DNA from: JBCDBD01 sp039184335
GTDB taxonomy: Bacteria; Bacteroidota; Bacteroidia; Flavobacteriales; Flavobacteriaceae
Assembly: GCA_039184335.1 (NCBI GenBank)
Contig: JBCDBD010000008.1
Location: forward strand, 46,090 to 110,089
Length of the DNA: 64,000 bases
Direction of reading: 5' to 3'
Position 1 is the stretch's first letter, and every line of letters starts with the position of its first letter. Of this stretch, positions 18,316 to 28,304 are shown piece by piece. The translations under genes and the position numbers were made by a program. Under the pieces are notes generated by a model. That model had not been told where the DNA came from. It saw only the letters and a list, made by a program, of their open reading frames with translations, and ran no database searches.

Positions 18316-18786
18316 GTGACCAATATCATAGGTACATATAACTGTAAAGCCGATGCCAAAGGTAGGGTTGCCCTGCCTGCTTCCTTAAAATCGCAATTGG
18401 CACCTATGATCAATGACGGTTTTGTCATAAAGCATTCGATGTTCTTGGATTGTTTGGAACTACATCCCTTGCAAGAATATAATGCCATGATGATGAAAAT
18501 TAAAAGAAAAGGGGGCTTCAACAGAAAATATGTAAAGGTGCTTCGACGGTTTGTATCGGGCGCACAGCCTGTAAATATTGATGATAGTGGGCGGTTGCAG
18601 ATTCCCAAGGATTTGGTCGGGTTTGCGGGAATCACAAAAGAAGTGGTGCTTACGGCTACCATTGATGTCATTGAAATATGGGACAAGGATAAATACAATG
18701 CTGATTTAAAGGAGGGGGAAGAAGATTATCCCGATTTACTGGAAGAAGTGTTGGATGGCGATGGAAATGACGAGTCCATATCATAG
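18316..18786 (+). CDS. mraZ: Transcriptional regulator MraZ
   Basis: A 156-residue DNA-binding regulator with the two SpoVT-AbrB-like halves of MraZ: GTYNCKADAKGRVALPASLK at the N-terminus and VNIDDSGRLQIPKDL in the second half. It is the first gene of the dcw cluster and autorepresses it through the repeats upstream. The start is a GTG at 18316. The stop overlaps the rsmH start region by about 20 bp, so the two genes are translationally coupled. Confidence 0.96.
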   Translation: MTNIIGTYNCKADAKGRVALPASLKSQLAPMINDGFVIKHSMFLDCLELHPLQEYNAMMMKIKRKGGFNRKYVKVLRRFVSGAQPVNIDDSGRLQIPKDLVGFAGITKEVVLTATIDVIEIWDKDKYNADLKEGEEDYPDLLEEVLDGDGNDESIS

Positions 18787-19672
18787 ACCAGTTCTTTTAA
18801 AGGAGTCGGTTGATGGGCTGCAAATCAAAGAAAATGGGGTCTATGTAGATGTAACTTTTGGTGGCGGGGGGCATTCTAAGGAAATACTGAAAAGGCTGGG
18901 AATAAAAGGTAGGCTGTTCGCTTTCGATCAAGATGAGGACGCATTTGCCAACACCATCGATGATTCCCGGTTTCAACTGATAAAGGGAAACTTTAGGTTT
19001 CTCAGGCAATTTTTAAAGTTCTATGGCATTCTAAAAATTGATGGGGTCTTGGCCGATTTTGGGGTGTCTTCACATCAGTTTGATCAGCCCGAGCGTGGTT
19101 TTTCAATTCGCTTTGATGCTAACCTCGACATGCGTATGAGCAAAGCAGGTAACCGCTCTGCCCATGAGGTGGTAAATACGTATGCCCTTGAAGATCTTGC
19201 AAGGATCTTTTTCGAATACGGTGAGTTGCGAAATGCCAATGCCATGGCAAAAGTGTTGGTTGGAGCAAGGGCTGAATCACCTATTAAGACTACGGGACAG
19301 TTGAAAAGCGTGTTGCAGCGATTTCTGCCGAAAATGCGGGAGAACAAGGTGCTGGCACAAGTGTACCAGGCAGTTCGAATTGAGGTCAATCAAGAAATCG
19401 AGGCACTGAAGGAGTTCTTGCTGCAAACGCCCCAAGTATTGAACGTGGGGGGTAGAGTGAGCATGATCAGCTACCATTCTTTAGAAGATCGTTTGGTAAA
19501 ACGATTTATAAGGTCTGGGAAATTTGAAGGCGAACCCGAAAAGGATTTCTATGGTAATATAGAGGTGCCGTTAAAGAAAATAGGGCGGCTGATTGTCCCG
19601 TCAGAAGAAGAAATAATATTGAACAATAGGGCTAGAAGTGCTAAGCTTCGAATAGCCGAGCGAATAGGATAA
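18767..19672 (+). CDS. rsmH: 16S rRNA (cytosine1402-N4)-methyltransferase RsmH
   Basis: A SAM-dependent methyltransferase (MraW) modifying C1402 in the ribosomal P site. The opening YHRPVLLKESVDGL and the SAM motif VDVTFGGGGHS are diagnostic, followed by FGVSSHQFDQPERGFS and the C-terminal SYHSLEDRLVKRF. I take the ATG at 18767 (MTSPYHRPVL); in-frame ATGs at 18755 and 18761 are also possible. It overlaps mraZ. Confidence 0.96.
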   Translation: MTSPYHRPVLLKESVDGLQIKENGVYVDVTFGGGGHSKEILKRLGIKGRLFAFDQDEDAFANTIDDSRFQLIKGNFRFLRQFLKFYGILKIDGVLADFGVSSHQFDQPERGFSIRFDANLDMRMSKAGNRSAHEVVNTYALEDLARIFFEYGELRNANAMAKVLVGARAESPIKTTGQLKSVLQRFLPKMRENKVLAQVYQAVRIEVNQEIEALKEFLLQTPQVLNVGGRVSMISYHSLEDRLVKRFIRSGKFEGEPEKDFYGNIEVPLKKIGRLIVPSEEEIILNNRARSAKLRIAERIG

Positions 19673-19674
19673 CA

Positions 19675-19992
19675 ATGAAAAAAGGGTTGTTGAACATATT
19701 GAAAGGAAAGTTTTTGGTGAGCGGAGATGCCCCCAAAAACTGGATGTTCTTGTTGTTTGCATCGTTTTTGGCGGCTTTGATGATCTCAAGCAGTCACCGT
19801 GCAGATAAAAAAGTCCATGATATAGCTGCCTTGAATGAAGAGGTTCGAATGTTGCGGAGTGAGTTTTTGGATGTTCGTAAGTCGGTACAGCAACTTAAAT
19901 TGGAGTCTTCGCTGAAAGAAACAGTAGCTGTTGTAGGGCTGAGGCCCTCTGTGGATCCCCCGAAGAAAATAAAAGTTAAATCGGTCAAGTAG
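19675..19992 (+). CDS. ftsL: FtsL-like cell division protein
   Basis: A 105-residue bitopic protein with one TM helix (about 23-39, WMFLLFASFLAALMISS) followed by a short coiled coil (ADKKVHDIAALNEEVRMLRSEF). The size, topology and place between rsmH and ftsI identify it as the FtsL equivalent, a scaffold of the FtsQLB complex that activates septal synthesis. Its stop overlaps the GTG start of ftsI. Confidence 0.85.
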   Translation: MKKGLLNILKGKFLVSGDAPKNWMFLLFASFLAALMISSSHRADKKVHDIAALNEEVRMLRSEFLDVRKSVQQLKLESSLKETVAVVGLRPSVDPPKKIKVKSVK

Positions 19993-22001
19993 TGGCGATA
20001 AAGGAAAAACATATTATGGGAAGACTGTATTTAGTGGCAGGCAGTCTTTTTCTTTTTTCTGTTGCTGTCATCCTGAAATTGGTCGATATTCAGATGATAA
20101 AAGGGCAAGATTACAAGAATTTGGCCTTGGGCAAGACAGAGCGAATGTTTACCATTGAGCCCAACCGCGGAAATCTCTACGCCGAAGACGGAAGCCTTTT
20201 GGCCACTTCTGTTGCCAAATATGAAATTCGATTTGATGCCAATACTGTTTCAGGGGCAAATTTTGACAAATATGTTCCGGTGCTTGCCGATTCTTTGGGC
20301 ATTATGTTCAATAGGCCTTCATCGCATTACCTGCAATTGCTGCGAAAGGCAAGGGCCAATGGTAATGGGTATAAGCTCATAGCGAGAAATCTTGACTATT
20401 TGGATTATGTCAGGATAAAGCGTTTTCCGCTTTTCAGGTTAGGGCCAAATTCGGGAGGCTTTATTGAAAAATACCGAGTAGTGCGCGAATACCCATTGGG
20501 AAAAATGGCAGCCCGTAGTATAGGGTACGAACGGGTAGATGAAAATGGGTACTATACCAGGGTCGGTCTTGATGGTGCTTTCGGCAAGCGCTATTTACGG
20601 GGGAAAGAAGGCAAACGCCTAAAGCAAAAGATTGCAGATAACCAATGGAAGCCAATTGGTTTGGAAAACATTGTTGAGCCCCAAGATGGGTTGGATGTGG
20701 TTTCTACCATCAATACCAATATTCAAGACATTGCCCATCATGCCCTTCTGGCCCAATTGGAAAAATATAAGGCCGACCATGGTTGTGTGGTGGTCATGGA
20801 GACAAATACGGGAGAAGTAAAGGCAATTTCAAACCTAGGCAGGACCACCGAAGGAAAATATTATGAAAAACTGAATTATGCGGTTGGCGAGTCACATGAG
20901 CCAGGGTCAACCTTCAAGTTGATGTCACTTTTGGCTGCATTGGAAGATAAGGTAGTGGATACCAATACAGTAGTGGATACAGGAAGGGGAAAATGGCGTA
21001 TATACGACCGTACGGTACGTGACTCTAGACTGGGTGGTTACGGTGAAATATCTGTAGCTGAGGCTTTTACCGTATCATCGAATATCGCTTTTGCAAAAGT
21101 CATCCATGAGAATTACAAGAACAATCCTGAAAAATATGTCAACCGCCTTATGAATATGGGGTTGCACAAAGAATTGAGGCTGCCAATAGTCGGAGAGGGA
21201 AAGCCAGTTATTAGGTATCCAGGGGATAAAGGCTGGTCAGGGGTTTCATTGGCATGGATGTCGCATGGATATGAAGTGGCAATGACCCCAATGCAGACCC
21301 TGGCATTTTATAATGCAATTGCCAATGATGGTGAATATGTCAAACCAAGATTGTTAAAGGAGGTGAGAGAAGGTAACCGGGTCATTGAAAGATTTCGTAA
21401 AGAAATCATCAACAGATCACTGTGTTCAAAAGAAACCATTGAAAAAGCACAACGATTGCTAAAACAAGTGGTTGAAAAAGAAGAGGGTACTGGCTATGGC
21501 CTGTATTCAAGAGATTTCTCCATGGCAGGAAAAACAGGTACCTGTCAAAAGAACTATGTGGCAAAGGATCCTGATAAACTGGCCTATATTTCCTCATTTG
21601 TAGGCTATTTTCCAGCAGACAATCCCAAATACTCCTGTATCGTGGTCATTCACGAACCAGATAAAGGGGTAGGGTACTATGGGGCAGATGTTTCAGGTCC
21701 TGTCTTTAAATCAATGGCTCGAAAGATTTATGCCACCTCCCCATTGATAGATGAAGTAGATGGCAATGGGCCTGAGCTCCCTGAATTGGATGGCGCCTAC
21801 AAGGCTTATTTCAAATATGCGCAAAAGGAATATGATAAAGTGCCCAATGTGGAAGGTATGAGTGGTATGGACGCTGTTGCAATTCTTGAAAATTTAGGAT
21901 TGAAGGTAGCGGTAAAAGGGAATGGAAAAGTGAGGAAACAATCGATTGCCCAAGGGACCAAGATAGAAGAAGTGCAAGAAATTGTATTGGAACTTTCATG
22001 A
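19992..22001 (+). CDS. ftsI: Septal peptidoglycan transpeptidase FtsI (PBP3 type)
   Basis: A 669-residue class B penicillin-binding protein with an N-terminal TM (about 10-28), a dimerisation domain and a transpeptidase domain with SxxK in EPGSTFKLMS, SxN in SSNIAFAK and KTG in MAGKTGTCQKN. A C-terminal PASTA domain (VPNVEGMSGMDAVAILENLGLKV) is present. It crosslinks septal peptidoglycan. The start is a GTG at 19992 overlapping the ftsL stop. The stop overlaps murE by 4 bp. Confidence 0.95.
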   Translation: MAIKEKHIMGRLYLVAGSLFLFSVAVILKLVDIQMIKGQDYKNLALGKTERMFTIEPNRGNLYAEDGSLLATSVAKYEIRFDANTVSGANFDKYVPVLADSLGIMFNRPSSHYLQLLRKARANGNGYKLIARNLDYLDYVRIKRFPLFRLGPNSGGFIEKYRVVREYPLGKMAARSIGYERVDENGYYTRVGLDGAFGKRYLRGKEGKRLKQKIADNQWKPIGLENIVEPQDGLDVVSTINTNIQDIAHHALLAQLEKYKADHGCVVVMETNTGEVKAISNLGRTTEGKYYEKLNYAVGESHEPGSTFKLMSLLAALEDKVVDTNTVVDTGRGKWRIYDRTVRDSRLGGYGEISVAEAFTVSSNIAFAKVIHENYKNNPEKYVNRLMNMGLHKELRLPIVGEGKPVIRYPGDKGWSGVSLAWMSHGYEVAMTPMQTLAFYNAIANDGEYVKPRLLKEVREGNRVIERFRKEIINRSLCSKETIEKAQRLLKQVVEKEEGTGYGLYSRDFSMAGKTGTCQKNYVAKDPDKLAYISSFVGYFPADNPKYSCIVVIHEPDKGVGYYGADVSGPVFKSMARKIYATSPLIDEVDGNGPELPELDGAYKAYFKYAQKEYDKVPNVEGMSGMDAVAILENLGLKVAVKGNGKVRKQSIAQGTKIEEVQEIVLELS

Positions 22002-23461
22002 AATTGTTAAAAGACATACTATATGGGGTCAGGCTTTCGGTTGTAAGTGGTGATACCAATGTCATGGTAAATACCCTTCATTTTGATTCTAGAAAAGTTG
22101 GCATGGATGATGTTTTTGTGGCCATCAACGGTCTGGTGACCGATGGGCATAAGTATATTCAAAATGCCATAGATGCAGGAGCTAAGGCAATTGTATGCGA
22201 AGAACTCCCCAAATTGACCGTAAATGGGGTTACCTATTTACAGGTCGACAATTGCAATACCGCATTGGCCGTGATGGCTTCCAATTTTTATGACAATCCG
22301 TCAAAGAATTTAAAGTTAGTGGGCGTTACGGGTACCAATGGTAAGACTACAGTGACCTCATTGCTGTATGAACTGTTTAGAAAAGCGGGTTATAAGGTCG
22401 GTCTGATCTCCACCATAAAGGTCATGGTAGATACCCATGAGTATGTTGCAGGCCATACTACGCCAGATGCATTGACCATTAACAAACACCTGTATGCGAT
22501 GAATGAGAATGGGGTGGAGTTCTGCTTTATGGAAGTCAGTTCACATGGTATTCATCAAAAAAGGACAGCAGGGCTACAGTTTGCAGGCGCCATATTCACC
22601 AACCTTTCGCACGACCATCTAGATTACCACAAAACCTTTGCTGAATACCGTGATACCAAGAAAAAGCTTTTCGATGGACTTTCTAAAAAGGCCTTTGCGC
22701 TATCAAATATTGACGATAAAAATGGCTTGGTCATGCTACAGAACACAAAGGCGAAGAAATATACCTATGCCTTAAAGTCGTATGCAGATTACCGAGGTCA
22801 AGTTTTGGAAAACCAGCTCAGTGGACAGTTGTTGAAAATTGACGAAAGTGAATTGTGGTCAAAACTGATCGGTGGTTTCAATGCGTATAATTTGATGGCC
22901 ATATACGCCACTGCCGATATTTTAGGATTGGAAAAAATAGAAATATTGCGACTTATCAGCGAACTGGAAAATGTCAATGGTCGGTTTCAATATTTTATAT
23001 CGAAAAAGAAAATTACAGCTATTGTTGATTATGCCCATACACCGGATGCACTAAAAAATGTGTTGATCACCATCAATACATTGAGGACTGGAAATGAAAA
23101 CGTCATCACCGTAGTGGGGTGTGGTGGTGACCGTGATAAGTCTAAGCGTCCGGTTATGGGTCATATCGCATCTGAAATGAGCAATCAGGCAATTTTCACC
23201 TCAGATAATCCAAGAACAGAGTCGCCCTCAGCCATTATTCAAGAAATGGAATCAGGTGTCGAACCACAAAATTCCAAAAAGGTGTTGGCCATTACAAACA
23301 GAAAACAAGCGATAAAAACAGCTTGCAAGCTGGCTATGGGCAATGATATCATTTTGGTGGCGGGCAAGGGACACGAGACCTATCAAGAGACCAATGGGGT
23401 GCGAAGGGCATTTGATGATTACAAAGAAGTTAAAGAGGCTTTGGAAAGTTTGAACAAATAG
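21998..23461 (+). CDS. murE: UDP-MurNAc-tripeptide synthetase MurE (mDAP-adding)
   Basis: A 487-residue Mur ligase that adds the third amino acid to the peptide stem. The ATP P-loop is GVTGTNGKTTVTSLLY (about 107-122). The C-terminal domain carries DNPRTESP, the motif that selects meso-diaminopimelate over lysine. The ATG overlaps the ftsI stop. Confidence 0.95.
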   Translation: MKLLKDILYGVRLSVVSGDTNVMVNTLHFDSRKVGMDDVFVAINGLVTDGHKYIQNAIDAGAKAIVCEELPKLTVNGVTYLQVDNCNTALAVMASNFYDNPSKNLKLVGVTGTNGKTTVTSLLYELFRKAGYKVGLISTIKVMVDTHEYVAGHTTPDALTINKHLYAMNENGVEFCFMEVSSHGIHQKRTAGLQFAGAIFTNLSHDHLDYHKTFAEYRDTKKKLFDGLSKKAFALSNIDDKNGLVMLQNTKAKKYTYALKSYADYRGQVLENQLSGQLLKIDESELWSKLIGGFNAYNLMAIYATADILGLEKIEILRLISELENVNGRFQYFISKKKITAIVDYAHTPDALKNVLITINTLRTGNENVITVVGCGGDRDKSKRPVMGHIASEMSNQAIFTSDNPRTESPSAIIQEMESGVEPQNSKKVLAITNRKQAIKTACKLAMGNDIILVAGKGHETYQETNGVRRAFDDYKEVKEALESLNK

Positions 23462-23467
23462 TGTGCA

Positions 23468-24688
23468 ATGCTATACTACCTTTTTGAATATTTAGAACAA
23501 CAATACCAATTGCCCGGGGCTGGGCTTTTCCAGTTTCAGACTTTTAGGGCTGGTATGGCGGTATTGCTCTCGTTGTTGATTGCCATGGTCTACGGAAAGC
23601 GAATCATCTTGTTCTTGAAAACTAAGCAAATTGGTGAAAGCATTCGTGATCTGGGGCTCGAGGGCCAGCAACAAAAAGCAGGTACTCCAACCATGGGTGG
23701 CCTGATCATTATTATGTCAACATTGTTGCCGGTACTTCTTTTTGCCGATATCAAGAACATTTATGTCATCTTGTTGGTCATCACCATGATGTGGATGGGT
23801 ATTATTGGCTTCATTGATGATTATATCAAAATTTTCAAAAAAGATAAAAAAGGACTTAAAGGTAGGTTCAAGGTCATGGGGCAAATCGTACTCGGCCTCA
23901 TAGTGGGGGCTGTGCTCTACTTTCATCCTGGGGTCACCATGAAAGAAAAGGATAAGACCAGGATTACTGAAAATTTTACTGTTGAAAAGGTCTATGGCCA
24001 AGAGATCAAGGCTGTTCGTACCAATGTTCCTTTCTTTAAGAACAATGAATTGGACTATGCCGATTTCATTTCATGGATCGGTGATGGCGCTGAAAAGTAT
24101 GCCTACCTGATTTTTATCCCCATTGTCATCTTAATTGTCACTGCAGTTTCAAATGGTGCCAATCTTACTGACGGCATTGATGGGCTGGCCGGAGGCACAT
24201 CGGCCATCATTGTATTGACATTGGGCATTTTCGCATGGGTGTCAGGCAATATAGAGTTCTCTGATTATTTAGATATTTTCTACATCCCAAGGGTGGGCGA
24301 ATTGGTGGTTTTTATTGCTGCCTTTGTAGGTGCCCTGGTTGGATTTTTATGGTACAACGCCTATCCAGCACAGGTTTTTATGGGTGATACAGGTAGTTTG
24401 ACCATAGGCGGGGTAATCGCGGTAATAGCAATTATTGTCCGTAAAGAGTTATTGATTCCTCTTTTATGTGGAATCTTTTTCGCCGAATTGGTTTCGGTAA
24501 TGTTGCAGGTGGGGTATTTCAAGCATACCAAAAGAAAGTATGGAGAAGGAAAACGTATGTTCTTGATGGCACCGTTGCACCATCACTACCAAAAGAAATT
24601 GTATCACGAGAGCAAGATTGTCACGCGTTTTTGGATTATAGGGATCTTACTGGCCATTGTCAGTATTGTCACGTTGAAAATCAGGTAG
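23468..24688 (+). CDS. mraY: Phospho-MurNAc-pentapeptide transferase MraY
   Basis: A 406-residue polytopic enzyme that makes lipid I from UDP-MurNAc-pentapeptide and undecaprenyl phosphate. The catalytic motifs are [28 protein letters not shown] and GDTGSL. A loop of about 70 residues between TM segments ([17 protein letters not shown]...) makes it longer than E. coli MraY, as is usual in Bacteroidota. Confidence 0.96.
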   Translation: MLYYLFEYLEQQYQLPGAGLFQFQTFRAGMAVLLSLLIAMVYGKRIILFLKTKQIGESIRDLGLEGQQQKAGTPTMGGLIIIMSTLLPVLLFADIKNIYVILLVITMMWMGIIGFIDDYIKIFKKDKKGLKGRFKVMGQIVLGLIVGAVLYFHPGVTMKEKDKTRITENFTVEKVYGQEIKAVRTNVPFFKNNELDYADFISWIGDGAEKYAYLIFIPIVILIVTAVSNGANLTDGIDGLAGGTSAIIVLTLGIFAWVSGNIEFSDYLDIFYIPRVGELVVFIAAFVGALVGFLWYNAYPAQVFMGDTGSLTIGGVIAVIAIIVRKELLIPLLCGIFFAELVSVMLQVGYFKHTKRKYGEGKRMFLMAPLHHHYQKKLYHESKIVTRFWIIGILLAIVSIVTLKIR

Positions 24689-24689
24689 T

Positions 24690-26024
24690 ATGCAACGGTT
24701 GGTCATACTTGGTGCTGCAGAAAGTGGCGTAGGCACAGCAATTCTGGCACAACAAAAAGGTTTTGAGGTTTTTGTTTCAGACCGTGGTGAAATACAAGAA
24801 GACTATAAAAAAGTTCTTGAGCATATTGAGATTGAATGGGAGTCAGGTGCGCATAGTGAGACCAAGGTGTTGAATGCTGATATTGTGATGAAGAGCCCAG
24901 GGATACCGGATCAGGTACCATTGGTCAAAGCGTTAAAGGCAAAGGGAGTTCCCGTAATTTCAGAGATTGAATTTGCATCAAAATACAGCAAAGCCACCAA
25001 AATCGGGATTACGGGTAGCAATGGTAAGACCACAACTGCGGTTTTGACCTATCATTTGCTAAGGGAAGGAGGATATCATGCAGGTTTGGCAGGCAATATC
25101 GGTGATAGCTATGCCAAGATGGTGGCGATGAGTGATTTTGGGTTTGATGTATTGGAAATCAGTAGTTTTCAATTGGATGGCATCGATGATTTTAAACCGC
25201 ATATTGCGATTATAACCAACATTACCCCTGATCATTTAGATCGTTACGACTACCAATTTGACAAGTACATCGCTTCTAAGTTCAGGATTGCGATGAATCA
25301 AGATAGTAGTGATTATCTGATTTATGATGCAGATGATGAAGTTATTCAGCGTTGGTTGGAAAAAAATCCTGTTCAATCCCAATTGGTTCCTTTTTCAGTA
25401 AATGCAAAACTGAAGGTCGGTGCTTGGTTGGAAGAAGATGTTATTAAAATAAATGTAGAATCGAAAACTATGGAAATGAGTATGGATATTTTAGCCCTAG
25501 AGGGCCAACACAATGTAAAAAATGCCATGGCAGCCAGTTTGGCAGCCTTGTTGGTCAATGTACGTAAGGAAGCTATTCGACAAAGTATACAAGCATTTCA
25601 GGGGGTTCCGCATCGACTGGAAAAAGTGTTGAAAATCAATCATGTTGAATATATCAATGATTCAAAGGCCACCAATGTCAATGCGACCTATTACGCCCTT
25701 GAGGGAATCAAAAAGCCCATTGTGTGGATTGCAGGTGGGGTCGATAAGGGCAATGACTATTCGGTATTGATGCCTCTGGTACGCGAAAAGGTCAAGGCAG
25801 TTATCTGCTTGGGAATGGACAATTCAAAATTGATAGATGCTTTCGGTAATGTGGTTGATGTCATTGTAGCGACCTATGCGATGGAAGAAGCCATAAAGGT
25901 AGCTTACAAAATAGCTGAACATGGTGATTCGGTTTTGCTGTCACCCTCGTGTGCAAGCTTCGATCTTTTCGAGAATTATGAAGACAGGGGCAATCAGTTT
26001 AAGGCGGCAATCAAAAAATTATAG
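24690..26024 (+). CDS. murD: UDP-MurNAc-L-alanine:D-glutamate ligase MurD
   Basis: A 444-residue Mur ligase adding D-Glu. The N-terminal domain starts LVILGAAESGVGTAIL. The ATP loop is GITGSNGKTTTAVLTYHLL near residue 108, and HRLEKV with INDSKATNVNA lies in the C-terminal half. It starts 1 bp after the mraY stop. Confidence 0.96.
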   Translation: MQRLVILGAAESGVGTAILAQQKGFEVFVSDRGEIQEDYKKVLEHIEIEWESGAHSETKVLNADIVMKSPGIPDQVPLVKALKAKGVPVISEIEFASKYSKATKIGITGSNGKTTTAVLTYHLLREGGYHAGLAGNIGDSYAKMVAMSDFGFDVLEISSFQLDGIDDFKPHIAIITNITPDHLDRYDYQFDKYIASKFRIAMNQDSSDYLIYDADDEVIQRWLEKNPVQSQLVPFSVNAKLKVGAWLEEDVIKINVESKTMEMSMDILALEGQHNVKNAMAASLAALLVNVRKEAIRQSIQAFQGVPHRLEKVLKINHVEYINDSKATNVNATYYALEGIKKPIVWIAGGVDKGNDYSVLMPLVREKVKAVICLGMDNSKLIDAFGNVVDVIVATYAMEEAIKVAYKIAEHGDSVLLSPSCASFDLFENYEDRGNQFKAAIKKL

Positions 26025-26026
26025 TT

Positions 26027-27232
26027 ATGTGGGCAGTACTTGGCAAATTAAAAGGGGATAAGGCCATTTGGGGTGTGGTTGCCCTTTTGGCCCTATTTTC
26101 GTTTTTGCCGGTATACAGTGCAAGCACCAATCTGGTTTATGTCTTGAACAATGGTACTACCGTGGGCCATTTGATCAAGCATGGGGTCTTACTTTTTTTG
26201 GGTTTCGGTATTATTTATGCAGTGCACCGTATACCTACGCATTACTTTAAAGGGCTTTCGATCATTGCCATGCCCATTGTACTTATCTTATTGGCCTATA
26301 CGTTAACGGTAGAAACCAATATCGGTGGCGTAAGTGCCAATCGATGGATTGAGATACCGTTTATAGGCATGAATTTTCAAACCTCCACTTTAGGTTCGGT
26401 AATCTTGATGATTTGGGTAGCTCGCTACCTCACCAAGATAAAAGATGTCCAGATTACCTTTAAAGAAAGTATTTTGCCGTTATGGCTACCGGTCACCTTG
26501 GTGATTTTATTGATTCTGCCTGAAAATTTTTCCACTGCTGCGATTATCGGTCTTTTGGTTTTGGTATTATGCTTTTTGGGAGGGTATCCTTTGAAATACC
26601 TTTTTGCGATTGTTGGCACTGGAATGGTTTTGCTTGGCATGTTCTTGTTTGTGCTACTGAAAACACCTGAGATATTACCCGATAGGGCGGGTACCTGGAA
26701 ATCAAGAATAGCATCTTTTTGGAATCCTGATGCGGCAGACAAAGACAGTATGCACCAGATTACCTTGGCCAAAATCGCCATTGCCGAAGGGGGAATTGTA
26801 GGGAAGGGAGCAGGGAAAAGTGTCATGAAGCACATGCTGTCGCAAAGCGCATCAGATTTCATTTTTGCGATAATCATTGAAGAATACGGTCTTTTGGGTG
26901 GCGGTGCACTGATGTTTTTTTACCTGTTGTTGTTGTTTAGGATCGTTGTTGTGGCCAATTCGACCAAAACGGTTTTTTCAAGACTGTTGGTCATTGGGGT
27001 CGGACTTCCCATTGTATTTCAAGCTTTCATCAATATGGCAGTTGTGGTGCAGCTGTTTCCGGTGACAGGCCAGCCTTTGCCATTGATCAGTATGGGTGGT
27101 ACATCAATTTGGATGACCTGTCTGGCCATAGGCATCGTCTTGAGTGCAAGTCGTAAGAATGAAGACATCGTAGTTGCACCGCATGAAATAGATGAGACCA
27201 ACCCTTTAGAGATATTGAGTGGGCAGTTATAG
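26027..27232 (+). CDS. ftsW: Septal peptidoglycan polymerase FtsW
   Basis: A 401-residue SEDS-family glycosyltransferase with about ten TM helices. Recognisable SEDS features are [10 protein letters not shown], the long extracytoplasmic loop ([20 protein letters not shown]) and the C-terminal [14 protein letters not shown] motif. It polymerises lipid II at the septum with FtsI. Its end overlaps the murG GTG start by 14 bp. Confidence 0.95.
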   Translation: MWAVLGKLKGDKAIWGVVALLALFSFLPVYSASTNLVYVLNNGTTVGHLIKHGVLLFLGFGIIYAVHRIPTHYFKGLSIIAMPIVLILLAYTLTVETNIGGVSANRWIEIPFIGMNFQTSTLGSVILMIWVARYLTKIKDVQITFKESILPLWLPVTLVILLILPENFSTAAIIGLLVLVLCFLGGYPLKYLFAIVGTGMVLLGMFLFVLLKTPEILPDRAGTWKSRIASFWNPDAADKDSMHQITLAKIAIAEGGIVGKGAGKSVMKHMLSQSASDFIFAIIIEEYGLLGGGALMFFYLLLLFRIVVVANSTKTVFSRLLVIGVGLPIVFQAFINMAVVVQLFPVTGQPLPLISMGGTSIWMTCLAIGIVLSASRKNEDIVVAPHEIDETNPLEILSGQL

Positions 27233-28304
27233 GTTCATACTTTCAGGTGGGGGTACGGGCGGACATATTTATCCGGCCATTGCCATAGCAGATGAACTAA
27301 AAAAAAGATTTAAAGATGCCGATATTTTATTTGTGGGTGCCAAGGATAAAATGGAAATGGAAAAGGTGCCCATGGCAGGTTATACAATAAAAGGGTTATG
27401 GATAAGTGGGTTGCAACGAAAACTGACAATTAAAAATCTGTTGTTTCCTATAAAATTGATAAGTAGTTTGGTAAGCGCAAGAAAAATAATAAAAGAGTTT
27501 CAGCCCGATATCGCCATTGGTACTGGGGGGTTTGCCAGTGGCCCATTGTTGAAAATGGCGGCCAGTGCGGGTATACCCTGTGTGCTTCAAGAACAGAACT
27601 CCTTTCCTGGTATTACCAACAGACTTTTGGCAAAAAAGGCCAAAAAAATCTGTGTGGCGTATGATGGCATGGAGCGTTTCTTTCCCACAGAAAAAATTGT
27701 AAAAACAGGTAATCCGGTTCGGGCAGACTTGATTGATTTAAAAACAGATAAAAAAGAGGCCTTGGCTTTTTTTGGTTTTGATGATACCCTGGAAACGGTT
27801 CTTGTCTTGGGAGGCAGTCTAGGTGCTAGACGAATGAACCAGCTTATAGAAGACAAACTTGATTTTTTAAAAGCACAAGGTACACAGGTATTGTGGCAAT
27901 GCGGAAGACTGTACTATGACGATTACAAAAAACACAATACAGGTACCGTATGTGTACGGCCCTATATCAACCGTATGGACCATGCATATACGGTGGCTGA
28001 TGTGATTATCTCAAGGGCGGGTGCAGGCTCAGTATCAGAATTGAGTCTCGTGGGCAAGCCTACACTGTTTATTCCTTCGCCTAATGTGACAGAAGATCAC
28101 CAGACCAAGAATGCCAAAGCCCTTGTCTTAAGAAGTGCAGCCGTGATGATCAAAGAGAAGGATTTAGAGGAACACTTTGAAGATACCTTCAGTGAATTGA
28201 TGGGGTCACCCGATAAGCGGAATGCATTACAGGTGAATTTTAAAAAAATGGCAATGCCCAAGGCAACATCACATATAGTAAATGAAATTGAAAAATTGAT
28301 GTAA
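27219..28304 (+). CDS. murG: UDP-GlcNAc transferase MurG
   Basis: A 361-residue GT28 enzyme that adds GlcNAc to lipid I, making lipid II. The N-terminal glycine loop is [21 protein letters not shown]. The [12 protein letters not shown] segment and the C-terminal [12 protein letters not shown] nucleotide-binding motif are present. The start is a GTG inside the ftsW coding region. The stop shares a base with the murC ATG. Confidence 0.96.
   Translation: MGSYRFILSGGGTGGHIYPAIAIADELKKRFKDADILFVGAKDKMEMEKVPMAGYTIKGLWISGLQRKLTIKNLLFPIKLISSLVSARKIIKEFQPDIAIGTGGFASGPLLKMAASAGIPCVLQEQNSFPGITNRLLAKKAKKICVAYDGMERFFPTEKIVKTGNPVRADLIDLKTDKKEALAFFGFDDTLETVLVLGGSLGARRMNQLIEDKLDFLKAQGTQVLWQCGRLYYDDYKKHNTGTVCVRPYINRMDHAYTVADVIISRAGAGSVSELSLVGKPTLFIPSPNVTEDHQTKNAKALVLRSAAVMIKEKDLEEHFEDTFSELMGSPDKRNALQVNFKKMAMPKATSHIVNEIEKLM

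Noticed and set aside
18225..18698. 157-codon minus-strand frame across mraZ and its operator
   Set aside because: It covers the MraZ operator and promoter and is antisense to mraZ; no family character.
26425..26877. 150-codon minus-strand frame inside ftsW
   Set aside because: Antisense shadow of a conserved membrane protein gene.
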